From the NCBI GenBank assembly GCA_003586115.2, contig QVOM02000116.1, positions 44,401,024-44,465,023 on the forward strand: a stretch of 64,000 nucleotides of DNA, written 5' to 3'. The position numbers and the translations under genes were made by a program. The notes beneath the pieces were generated by a model. That model searched no databases. It was given only the letters and a program-made list of their open reading frames with translations, and had not been told where the DNA came from. Source of the stretch: Salvator merianae (taxonomy: Eukaryota > Chordata > Lepidosauria > Squamata > Teiidae). Shown one piece after another: positions 34,838-45,705 of this stretch; within the stretch, counting starts at the first letter, position 1, and each line of letters opens with the position of its first letter.

Positions 34838-35572
34838 AAAGAGTTCAAATCCCTTCAGAATCTCTCTTCTTGCCAAGTGGTGATAATTATTGGGGTAATC
34901 AAATATGGAGAAATGTTTGCTTCAACACCAACCTGCTCATACTCTGAGGTCTTCATAAAGTCTTGTTTCAAGCACCTCTGTTGTTGAGAAGGGGAGTCTA
35001 GCTGTGGAAATAGGGTAATTTTAGTCACGGGATCTGTAGGCTTTGCTTTCCCCAACAAAGGCCACTTTGGTGTCACTGTTATCCTTCTCTGGTGCAAGCA
35101 AAAAACCTTTCTAGTTGTCCTAAATGTTTTGGACCATGCTGGTTTTGCGTATTTTATTTGACTGGTGGCTATTTTTAAATCTGCTAGTCCTAATACTTCT
35201 TTGTTTTTATGTTGTTGACCTTATTTTGAATGCTGTAGATTTATCTGATGAAGGGCACTGTTAACATCATAAATACAGCCATCCCTCACACAACACTGGT
35301 CTTGTTCCTGAAAACTGTTGAGGTACCTAAAACATTGTTATGCAAATAATTGCTGCCTCAGAAGAACTGGAGATTAGGAGAACGGCAGAGGTACTGTTTA
35401 TCAGTGCAAATCTGCAACAACTTTATTGAGGCCCAACACCATCAATAATACACTGAAGAACAAACACTCCCCATACATATGGTAATTAGAGGCATAGCAT
35501 TCCTATCTACTAAAATCTAATCCTGCCTAGTTCCTTATTCCTGATTTTCACTGCTTATTGCTTAAACACTTA
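34838..35572. other. Intronic sequence, no recognised element
   Basis: No repeat termini, exon or RNA gene recognised. Confidence 0.4.
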
Positions 35573-36093
35573 GGACCTTTCCGCACTGCTGCTTAGGCAG
35601 CTTCAGAAAGGGGATTATGGGTCTCCATTCTGCATGCGAATGTGGAATATGGGAGGCCCTGCCCACTGCTGGTACACTTCATCCACATACAATGCAGCTG
35701 ATCCAAATCAGGGGCCTTTGATCTGGATCACCAGCAGACATCAATATCAATGTCTACTAGTGTGGCTAGTCCAGAACATGGGGGTGTGCAGAAGGCATAC
35801 CTCCATTTTTTGGACTATTTGTGGACCCATTTTGGTGGCACACCAAAGCATGCCACTGGAATAGGTTCCCTCGGGGTTGCACATCTAGGAACCTTTACTC
35901 CTAGTCCTTTGAACCCTCAGAGACTGTCCCTGAAACTCATGTAAGCTTCAGGGCCAGTGCAGGGACTGGTCTGAACCAGCACCATCATACAGACGGTGCT
36001 GTTCCAACCAAGTTTGGCTGTGGTCTAAACCAGTGGGCCTCGCTAGTCCAAACCCACTGGTTTGAGTCATAGCCTTACAGTGCAGAAGGGCCC
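35573..36093 (+). mobile_element. 521-bp MITE, family C
   Basis: Begins GGACCTTTCCGCACTGC and ends CAGTGCAGAAGGGCCC, with perfect TTA duplications at 35570-35572 and 36094-36096. The interior carries GGACCCATTTTGGTGGCACACC and a CCAGTGGGCCTCGCTAGTCC block. Both reappear in reverse at 48974-49215. Confidence 0.78.
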
Positions 36094-36938
36094 TTAGCTA
36101 CTACTATAACAGTAGTCGCTTCGTTTGAGACGGACAGCAAAGAAAAGAAATAGAATTCTTTTGATTTGTTAAGAATTCTTGCCAAGAAGGATTGATAAAC
36201 CTTGTATGGATATTACTATAGATAGGGAGTTAGTATCCTGTGAGCAATTGTTTTGACCATGTCAAGGCAGCAAAGACAGGTATGCCTATCATAAAGATGT
36301 CCCTAAAACTTCCCATCTAAAGCCTTAGGACACATTAGCTTTGTCAAAGAAATACTTCGTATATAGTGACTAGGTCCCACAAAATAAAATTTAAAAAATA
36401 GCCAGACAGGATAGTTCCACTGCTGGTATAATAATATGTGTTGGTTGATCAAGTGCATTTCTTCCTGCAGTTAGAAGTTCCAGGTATTCTGCTTTGTGGT
36501 TATCCTTCTCTTGGCATACCTCTTAGGTCAGTGGAAGTCAATGGTGCCATAGAGAGGAAACCTAATTTACCATTGTAAATCAGATGTCAAATTGCATTAG
36601 TGAAAATTCCCAGGATCATTTTAAATAAAGGAAGTAGCATTTGACACAACACAATAGCAAAGGTGTATTGTGTGTCATGTGATAGGCAACTGTAACTAAA
36701 AATGTTTTCTTAAAATAAGATTTCCAGCTGGGAATTTAGGAGTTCAGAGTAAAGCTAATTTAACAGAGAACTCTAATCATGATCTTAAGCATTCCTAGAT
36801 TTGGTGCACGGAGACACTCCTAAGTAGGTGCATGGCTTAGCACAGTTCAAATAGAGCATACCCTGCAAAAAGAGTCCAGATTCACAAACTCTGCTTCGAG
36901 AATAGCCAGTTTCCCCACAATCTGAGCATGTTCTAGAG
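36094..36938. other. Intronic sequence, no recognised element
   Basis: No repeat termini, exon or RNA gene recognised. Confidence 0.4.
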
Positions 36939-37111
36939 CAGGGCTTTCAAATTACAGCCTTCCAGATATTCCTGCACTACGACCCTCAGCATTCTACTCC
37001 CAATATTGTGCGTCAGCCCCAGGTTCAGGGCTGGCACAGAATGCTGGGAATAGAATGTTGGGAGTTGGGGTCCAGAAACCCCTGAAAGGCTACTGGTTGA
37101 GGTCTCTGCTG
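36939..37111. mobile_element. hAT-like foldback MITE, 173 bp
   Basis: Left arm CAGGGCTTTCAAATTACAGC with CTTCCAGATATTCCTG inside. Right arm has CCAGAAACCCCTGAAAGGC and GGTTGAGGTCTCTGCTG. Between them ACCCTCAGCATTCTACTCCC faces GGGAATAGAATGTTGGGAGT. This CAG-type end and 'cross-hatched' palindrome is typical of non-autonomous hAT elements in amniotes. An 8-bp duplication could not be confirmed. Confidence 0.6.
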
Positions 37112-40100
37112 TAGAGGTTCTATAGATGCTCTGTAAACATACAAATTACCATTCCTGCATTAAGGCCTCTAGCTGTCCACTCAGAAAGGAAAAGAAAAGA
37201 AAAGTTACCTTCTGCAAGATTGTCTTTTAAGATCTAGGGCTTTGTGTCTTCATTCCCATCAATTTACTGCGGATTGCCTCTCTTGCCTTTCCTGCTTTGT
37301 GTGTATATTGTGAGCTCATTAAGGCAGTGATTGTGCTGCTTAGCATACTGTCACCAGTACCGGTCTATAGTTTTTATCTCCTGTAACTGTTGTGCACCTA
37401 CATCTTTACCATTTCTGCCCAGGTTTCCTGTGATTCTTTGTAAGCCTCTTGCAGGTTGCTTTTCAGTAACTGAAGCTGCCTGCTTAACTCCGCATTTCCA
37501 TCTCTCTGTCCTCGTTCTTGAGCAGGCTATGTAACTCAGCACAGTTGGAACTATGTTTGCCTACATTATAAACGTAAACTGTTTTGAAACTAGTTTTAAA
37601 TTGGCTAGATGTCTATGGCTTCCTTCCAAAGACTTCGGGGGAAAAACTAGTTTTGTGGGAGGATATAGTTGAGAGTACATTTGTCTCCTCAATAGAAATA
37701 AAATTTTCCTGCAACTTGGGTTGGCAGCCTTGAAAGATAAATGGGTGTTAAATTTGTCACGTAGACATACAGTTGGTCAGGATCCAATCCCTTTTGAACT
37801 TCCTCTTTACAATGCGGGTAATAACAAGGACACAGTAAACTGTTCTACTGCAGTGGCAATGCCAGAAGGAGCTGGAATAAATATGAATCCAATATATATT
37901 TCCTTGTTTCTTTTTATAGTATTTTAAGTCACTGTTTCAGTCTCTGCCTAGGAGTGCCTATAAGATTTATCTGTCTAGTAAGAACTGGTCCTCACTGAAT
38001 GTCCCATAATTTACGTAGCAATTACTGTTTACTTGCTACCAAAGCAAAACCACTTATGGATATGTCAAAGCAAGGAATGAGTGCGGCTAATTCAACATGA
38101 GGCATTTCAAGAAGGGGACGCTTAGCAGTGTTCTTTTCTCTGAGCACTTTCTGTTCTATGCATCCATTATCTAGGCTATGAGATAAGAAGTCCATATAAG
38201 CCACCACCTGTCCCTTTCTCGCCTGCTATACAACTGATGTATTTCCTTTTTTCTAAGGGTGGGAATGGCATTGGTGATGAAGTCCGTAAGCGCTGCCATA
38301 CCCACACTCTAGTCATGTCGGAACTGCTGCGTTTGCCACTAAAAATCAGAGAAAAGAGGAAGAGAGCCGTTTTATTACTTTTCTCTGCTTTTCGGTAGGC
38401 ACGTGTTTGCATGCAGTAGTGCTAGATATCAGTTTGCAATGGATATCAGTTTGCACCACCCTTCCCTTCCTCCCAACATAGCTGCCAGTGGGAGTTAAGG
38501 ATCAGCAAGGCCGTTTAAAGCAATGCCACCAGTATATTTCAAAACTCCACTAATGCTGTCAGCTTCATTGCAGATCTCCCTACTAAGGAGATTTAACCTC
38601 ATGGCTGCAAACTCCTAAAATCAATTAGTCAGAAGGTTAGAAATATAACTGCTCCTTGTCCCCAGACTTTTACAGTATGGTTTTCCTTCTACACAGTTAG
38701 TAAAATATGACTTCCTCATTTAATGTAATCCTGGAAATTTGCAATAGTGCAATTTAATCTCTGAGGCATATTTGATTTACACTATTGGGCTAGACCACTT
38801 TTCCACAATGCCATGGACTTATTGGCTGTTTGGTCTCCTTTACTCTCCAGAGTGCCTTCAGCTTACATCGGTAGATTGGGTCTCCAAGCTTCCCCTAACC
38901 CCCAGTTTTCCTTAGACAGTGCTTACTAGCATAACATGGTTTCATACTAAATGTTGGTTTATGTGAATTTATCATGTTACATAAGAAATGACCGAATACA
39001 CTTTATTCAGTCACCTGAGGATCTAGTAAGAATCCTTACAACATAGAATTATGTTGTGTCCTAAAATAGTTAAGGAGGTCATTACTATTGAGTGAGCTCA
39101 CATTTTTGTAAAGGGTTCCAGGAAGCAGAGAAGAACCCTCCTGGAGCATTCATCTGGCTACAGAGCATGAAGTTTGTTATGGCACGCTGTGCATATTTTT
39201 AGTCTTAGTATAAAGTGTCTATCTTTGCTTTCATTTCACCATTGCTGAACCGCTGAAAGTATCATTATTTCCAAGGCCATTCTTTTCTAGGAATCAAACC
39301 ACAGCGGCAAAATGACAGGAAGGCTTTTATATGGAGCTTTTTAAAAAAGATAAAAACCTCTGGTCATCCTATTTATAAGACAAAAATGCTTTTCCTATGC
39401 TCTTCAGCAGCTATCCTGCTTGGTCTTATCACAGTGATAAAGGAAGGCCAGTGCTTGGTCAACAAATTCTGTTGAAGTCTTAAAGTATCTTGAGAACTAG
39501 GCGGAAAACTAGAAGTCTCTTTATCTTGAGGTGAAAACTACGTATTCTATCATAGCATTATTTTCAGTACCATGGGCCAAAAGCTATCAACCTTCTGAGG
39601 TCTCTTGTCATTACTTCCTCTTTTTATTTTCCCCTGGAGTCTAGAAGTTTAACAAATGCCAAGAAAAACTCTCAGGAACACCACTGCATACTCATATTTG
39701 GAGATTCTATTTCTTGCATAGCTGATGCCAGAAGTTGGTTCTAGGATATTGTTGCAAAATAGCCCAATTTGCGTTGTTCAACATCCATATGAAACTGCTA
39801 GAAGAGATAATCCAAGGTTCGTAGCTAAAGTGTCTCTCCTACCCTGTGTGTAGATTTAATCCAGGTCTGGTTTTCCTTTTTCCTATATCCCCCGAAACAG
39901 TAGTAAGATAGGGTTTAGACAAGATAGGGATACTTGTAGTTTGGGAAGGCTTGCTTGAGGCAAAGGTGGGGACAGGTGTGCCTCCAAACCTAAAATAATA
40001 ATGATAAGAAGACAATAATAATTTAGAACTGACAGTCTCTGTTGAATTTTGTGCCTGTTCCTACGCACAGGTTGCCTTCGGAGCGCAGAGTGCAATCCTG

Positions 40101-40399
40101 TCTGAACAAACTTAAAAATCCCAAGGTGTAATGGTTTAAATGGTTTAGCCTAACATACCTCTTCTATACACGGTACCTCTGTCTTGACCTTAAGATCTTT
40201 TTCAGATGCCTTTCTTAAATATGAAAGGTAGGCAGCCACCAAGAAGAGAACATCCTGCTGATGAGACCCTGTTGATAAATGCTGTCTCTAGACTGAAATG
40301 ATAGTTACACTGTGTGTTTTTCTTTTCGTTGAAGGAAAACTCTGTGTTTGCTGAAATGTCAAGTATGTTTTAGTTTTTTGGTATTCAGATCATTATGGT
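37112..40399. other. Intronic, repeat-poor stretch; nothing identified
   Basis: 3.3 kb with no recognised transposon, exon or RNA gene. A compositionally even, repeat-poor segment such as this may contain conserved non-coding sequence, but no specific motif cluster justifies a call. Confidence 0.4.
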
Positions 40400-40535
40400 A
40401 TGCTTGATAGAGTGTTGGACAGGAAAGTAGAAGACTCATAAAGCTCACTGGACAACATTGTGTTAGTCATTATCTCTTAGTCTACCTCACAGGAGAGTTG
40501 TAAAAATAAAAGGGGAAAAGGAGAGAAATAAACAG
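40400..40535 (+). mobile_element. tRNA-derived CORE-type SINE, degraded
   Basis: AGAGTGTTGGACAGGA, then AGCTCACTGGACAACATTGT, CTTAGTCTACCTCACAGGAG and AGTTGT resemble the body of the SINE at 59861-59997, with its tRNA head partly lost. Confidence 0.5.
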
Positions 40536-40574
40536 GTACCTAGAACTCCGTGGAGGAAATATTTTAACATTCCT

Positions 40575-40795
40575 TGTCTGCTTTATGTTGATTTTTATGT
40601 GGCATCGTACTTATTTTTATGCTGAGCTTGTAGCTGATTTTGTTTTATGCAGTTTTGAGATCATACAGATACTGCTTTTGAAATCTGTTTTTGATTGTAT
40701 TGAACTTTATTGGTTTTGTAAACTGCCCAGAGAACTTGGTTGATGAGTGGTGTAAAAATTGCAATAAAATAATAGATAAAAATAAATGGTCTTGA
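40575..40795 (+). mobile_element. L2-like LINE 3' UTR and A-rich tail, sense
   Basis: T-rich 3' UTR with TTATTGGTTTTGTAAACTGCC, CAGAGAACTTGG and a tail GCAATAAAATAATAGATAAA. This is the common end organisation of L2-like LINEs. Confidence 0.6.
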
Positions 40796-40999
40796 TGGTC
40801 TGCCTCTAAGCTCACTATATCATGGAGCTTAGCTCATCACAGCTGAAACAAGGTTTTGCTGTATATTTAATTGTGCATCCAGGGTTGAAGAGGCAAACCG
40901 TATTTAGCATTAACTGTAGCTTGTCTGCACCAGGTCATTATTCCTGAGCTATTCATAAACATCTTGTGAAGTGGTTCCACCTTTAGGTTGAAGTCTTTC

Positions 41000-41002
<3 letters not shown>

Positions 41003-41033
<31 letters not shown>

Positions 41034-41044
41034 GCTCTCTCTCT
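41003..41044 (+). repeat. (CT)n microsatellite
   Basis: About 42 bp of CT units with a single CCCG interruption near 41031. Confidence 0.95.
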
Positions 41045-41219
41045 CCACTAACAGCTGGTGTAAGGCATTCAGTATTCAGATCGTTTCAGACTGAAATTGC
41101 TAACAAAACATGTATCAATATAAGGACGTGTAGGGCACAAACGCTTCTGGTGTTGCGAAAAATTAATAAAGCTTACTCATTAGCATGAGTTCATCTTGCT
41201 CTCTCCTTTTCTCTTTCTT

Positions 41220-41510
41220 TTCTAATTCATTGCCACAGATCCTGATTAACTATAAAATATTCCCAGGTTTAGGACACGTTGTCCTCCACCAGCGGCTTTA
41301 GCAGGGAAAGGTTATTAGCATTGAATGGGGAGTGTTCCCTCAAGAGAGCTTTGCAGATAAAATGACCAGGGAAGAAATAGCACAACTTCTCAAATTAGCA
41401 TAATTAGTAATTATCTCTTAATAGCCCCACTTGGCTTTAGAGACTTGGCACTTGAAATTCCGCTTAAAGTTCAGTGAGGAAAAACAAATTTCACGCTGAA
41501 AATGTCTCAA
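41220..41510. promoter_or_regulatory. Candidate intronic regulatory element rich in homeodomain motifs
   Basis: Complex, repeat-free sequence with a tight cluster TTAGCATAATTAGTAATTAT at 41395-41414, holding several TAAT/ATTA cores, then a TTAATAG. Upstream are GATTAACTATAAAATATTCC and GGTTATTAGCATTGA. Such composition is typical of conserved non-coding elements near neural genes. No alignment was available, so this is inference. Confidence 0.35.
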
Positions 41511-42735
41511 TAACACAGCTGAGCTGTGGAGGTAATCGTCTAGTGTAGGTAAAAAGGGAAGGGGAGAGCATATGGATGGCCATGCATTTTTTTTATTTTT
41601 ATTTTTTTTGCTGTGGTTGTGGTTGTGCCTTGGTAAAGATCTAAACAAAGGTCTTGATGGTGCCGTCGCAACCATTCACTTAGGTCAGTCCCCTGTATTT
41701 CTTCCTCGTGGAAGAAGCAAAGAAATATAGTTCTTAGCTAGTACAGACCTACAGTGCTTTGCTCTAGAACTGTTCAACTTCTTAGCAAACCTATCACAAG
41801 CAAGCGAGAAGAGAGAAGAATAGACAAGTTAGTAGAAAGAAAACGACAAACTACATTGCAAAGTAGCAGACAGCAAATTAAATCTTTTCTAATACAACTG
41901 GCTGTTGAAGACACCAGCTCCTGTCCCCCCGCCCTGCACTTTAATGAAATTGGTCTTATTTCTTTTCCTTGATCCTTGGTGAAAATCTCTAAGAGTTGCT
42001 GTCTCCACTATTAAAAAAAAAAAGGATACCCAGTACTCAGCATCGTACTGCTAGCAAAGAAAGGGGTTGTTTGTGTAACTGAAAACACCTGGCATAATTA
42101 TCCTGAAGCAAGTGTGGTTTTAGTTCGGCATCCAGAGCTTCAAATGGCTTTCAAATTCTAGAAATTACCATGTTTTTATCTATGCAGACAAGCAAATTCC
42201 CCCACACAAAAAAAGTCCAGGGCATCATCGTTGGTATAATAAATTTATTGACCACTCCATATGGACCATTGTTGGCACTGATCATTTCTAACTGGTATCT
42301 GTTAGAACTGAAGAAGAAAAGAATCCTCTATGAACTCAGCAATGTCAGATTAGAGAGTTTAGAGGGAGAAAGTGTGGCCAGATTATTAATATGGGGTAAG
42401 AAGAGGGAGGAGGATTGGAAGGTGGAAATGTATCAATCCATATAACACGTAGAGCAAGGAATTCTTAAAAAAAAAAATGAAAGATGTAAAAACCCTTTTT
42501 CCCAGGTTAGGTAGGACTTTTTTTTGTATCCGGTTACAGTAGTCTGAAAATGTTTCATTGCCTGTATTACTGTATTGTAAATTATGACAGATATAGGGCC
42601 CAATTATACATTATCAATCCACATTTGATCCACCTTCAGAGTGAAAGAACACATCAGCAAAATAACAAACAGTTTTCCTTTCATATTATCTAACCCAGAA
42701 AATTCCCCTTTGGTTTAGATAACGTGGAAGGAAAA
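41511..42735. other. Intronic sequence, no recognised element
   Basis: Contains a 91-codon frame at 42170-42445 with one hydrophobic stretch. No splice signals or family resemblance; not called a gene. Confidence 0.4.
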
Positions 42736-42840
42736 TGGCTAGTTATTTTGTATTGTATTTGTATTTGCACAATTTTATTGTGCTGAGATTGTAAGCAGCC
42801 TTTACAGCAACCAAAGAGGTCCAAATTCAGGGGTCTGCAG
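42736..42840 (+). mobile_element. Possible L2-like LINE 3' end fragment
   Basis: TTGTATTTGTATTTGCACAA, then GATTGTAAGCAGCCTTTACA, resembles the T-rich 3' UTR and 'GTAAGCCGCC' motif of L2-like LINEs, but it is short and diverged. Confidence 0.35.
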
Positions 42841-42870
42841 GAGTTGTGTTAAAGAGGCAAGGGACTGTAA

Positions 42871-43044
42871 GGGCGATTCTGCACTAGCTGGTATACCAGA
42901 TCAGCAAGCAGAGCCTCCCTTCCACACGCTGGTGTGGTCTAAGAGAGATCCCACCCAGGACCTCCTCTAGACCACACCAGCATTTGGAAGGGATGCTCCT
43001 AATACACTTGCTGGTCCAGCATACCAACCAGTGCAGAATCATCC
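42871..43044. mobile_element. 174-bp near-palindromic MITE (CGATTCTGCACT ends)
   Basis: Left end GGGCGATTCTGCACTAGC mirrors right end AGTGCAGAATCATCC. Inner arms GCTGGTATACCAGA, ACGCTGGTGTGGTCTA and CCACACCAGC also pair. Perfect TAA duplications at 42868-42870 and 43045-43047. Same 3-bp-TSD group as families A, B, C and E, but a distinct interior. Confidence 0.8.
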
Positions 43045-44399
43045 TAATATATTTTATAAAACTAAAACAACAATATGATAACTCTTAATATACAAAAATA
43101 ATATAAACCTATACATCAATGATGGCCACAGTGACAGTGATGATATATTCAGTGCAGATTGGGATGTTTGATGGAAAGAAATTACACTTGTTGCAGGAAT
43201 ACATCAAGGCATGACAAGAAGAAATTGTTGAAGTGAAATGTGGACTTGCTTCTATTTTCTTTTTTGTGTAGCTGTTAGAGGAAGTTGCTGGTATTAAGAG
43301 TTAAGACAGAAATTATAGCTTTGGAGGATAACAGATGTTTTTCTAAGGTTGGTAAGGGATCTATTAATGGTTACCAAATGTCCTGGAATGAGGTTTTAGA
43401 TACTGCTCTTGTCATTATCTGTATCATTTGTACCTGCTCAAGCTAATGCCACTGCTGATCTTGGCATGACCACCGTTTAGGAGAGGGAAGAAGTACAATG
43501 CGAAGGGGGAAAGATGAGCTCTGAATTTCAGCCATGCATCTGGAAATTGACACTCATACTATTAGTTTTGCAGGTGATGCTAATCAAAAGTGGAAAGAAA
43601 ATTCTATATTGCATGATCACCTAGTGTGCTCCTATGACACAAGACACGCCTAAAGAGCTTGGTGCAAATGAAGGGATTTCAGACAAAGCTGAGGGATAAG
43701 GGGGCCATCCTTCCAGATAGATCAAAGGCTCTCTGGAAAGTCCCACTTTTATTAGAGTTCAGAGCAAAGGAGTATCATTACAAGCTGTATCATTACAAGC
43801 TGTAACCACCCAACACCACCTAGTGCAATCATGCTATCATCACACACACACACACCTGCAGCTGCATTCAGCTGCAAACACTCCTCTCACAGTTTTCCCC
43901 ATCAAGACAGTTCCTCCTGGATCCTGGTATACAAAAAACATTTCACTTAACAGAAAGGTCTACAGCATTGCTCATTTAGCCTTCTTAGTTTTCTCCACAC
44001 TCCTACACAAGGCACTAGGTCCAATTTTGCAGCACTTTCAAGTAGAGCTGTGTACATGCTTCTCCCAAAATCAATTTATTTGAAACAAAATTTTCTCCAG
44101 AGGAAGAGTAAGATAACTTATTATGAACGTGTCTCTGCATGTAAAGAACCTCTGGAGATTGGTGTGGTCAGGGAAGGGAATTATATTCACTCCCTGTGCA
44201 GGTATGGTCCCCCTTGGGGATGTGCCTAAGTAGGGTGAAACCGTGTCATTTGTGCCATATTCTCATCTCCCAAAAGGCTTTCCCTCCACTTTTTCAGTGG
44301 CTAAGTATGTATGGCAGATAATACTGTGTCACCCTGATCTCATTCTCAGCTGATTTTTTTCTTTAATCAGCTAAAAGAGAGTGGTACACTAGCATAGAC
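43045..44399. other. Intronic sequence with a (CA)n run; no gene
   Basis: A short CA microsatellite lies at about 43839-43856 and a 15-bp tandem TATCATTACAAGCTG (two units) at about 43773-43804. Nothing else recognised. Confidence 0.4.
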
Positions 44400-45063
44400 T
44401 AATTTCAGCACTGTGTGGCTGAAATGTGGACCTGAAGCCCACCCCATCTAGCTGTGCGATGCACCATCTGGACGTGCGATGCCCGATCGGGCCCACACCC
44501 AAGCATCTGGCCACAGCCCTGGCAACCAGCAGGCCTGCACAATCAGGCCTACATGATGCCTGATTGGGCTGCACGATGCCCAATTGCACTGCATGCTGCT
44601 CAATTGAGCAGCCCAATCAGGCCATCACATGGCACGATCACGTAGGCACAATTGCACAGGCACGATCAGCCTATCATGCCTGTGGACTGTACAGGCCTGC
44701 CACTTGCCATGGAGTGACCAGACACTTCCGGCCACTGCCTTTGTGAGGCTCGGGTTTGGGCCTGATTGGGCATCACATGGCCGAATGGGGTATCACGTGG
44801 CCCAATCCAGCATTGCAGGCCCGATCCGGGCATTGCATAGGACCAGTCTGGATGCTTCAGCTCCAGGTAAGTGCAAATCCACCCTGCCAGGAGGTGACTA
44901 TCACCTCCTGATAGGGTTGTAGAATTGTAATTACTGCTTCACCGGCAGTAGTGATCGGGAGCAGATGAAGCCTGCTCCAAGCCGTTTGGGCCTCTGTTAA
45001 GTGCGAAAGCACTTGACTAGCAAGCAACCTTGATGCTTGATAGTTGCAAGTGTAAACAGACCC
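44400..45063 (+). mobile_element. Long family A MITE with expanded internal array
   Basis: The right end GCAAGTGTAAACAGACCC and the CCAGGAGGTGACTATCACC and ACTAGCAAGCAACCTTGATG blocks are family A. The internal array of CGAT/CAAT-TGGGC units (about 44450-44830) is roughly 380 bp, several times longer than in other copies. The left terminus is not clear. Confidence 0.6.
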
Positions 45064-45356
45064 ACAGAGACATGTTTTCCTAACTTAATGTAACTAAAGC
45101 ATGATAATCCCATGCACTGATTATATAGATTCATACAGTGGTGCTAGGGTATGATTAATTTTTAATATAGAAGAAATATTCATAAGGACCACTTGCAAGG
45201 TTGCTGGTCCACAACAGCAAGCATACACATTTCAGTTCAGGGGTGACAAATGTGTGCATAATCCATTACGTTCAGTACACTTGCATAGGATTTCAGCCTT
45301 ACAGTTGCTGACTTTCCGTAACTTTACTAGTCCTGTTTCTTGATGGTAGTTGTTTA

Positions 45357-45702
45357 GGGCCTATTCACACTTTGCGCTAGCAAGCATCCAAGATGCTGGC
45401 TAGCAAAGTTCTTCTGCAATTCACAGAGGCCCTCCCGATCATGACTAGCTATGGAGCACAAATTAGTGCACCACAGCTTTACGAAGAGCTGATAGTCAGG
45501 TCCTGGAAAAGTGCATTTGCACCCGTTTCTGGGTACAAATGCATGTCTGTGCTGCGCTGTGCTGCACCACGCTTGGCACCTGCTGATGGTAAGGACTACA
45601 GCCGTGCAGTGTAGACAGTGTCCACAGTATGGACAGTGTCCGCACTGCATGGTCAGTACCACCATCTGTCCGCATTTCATGGTGGTAAGTGTGAAGACAC
45701 CC
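45357..45702 (-). mobile_element. 346-bp family A MITE, antisense
   Basis: Begins GGGCCTATTCACACTTTGC and ends GGTAAGTGTGAAGACACCC. Perfect TTA duplications at 45354-45356 and 45703-45705. The CGATTGGGC array is absent, so this is a shorter internal-deletion form. It abuts the 3' end of the BovB copy that follows. Confidence 0.8.
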
Positions 45703-45705
45703 TTA

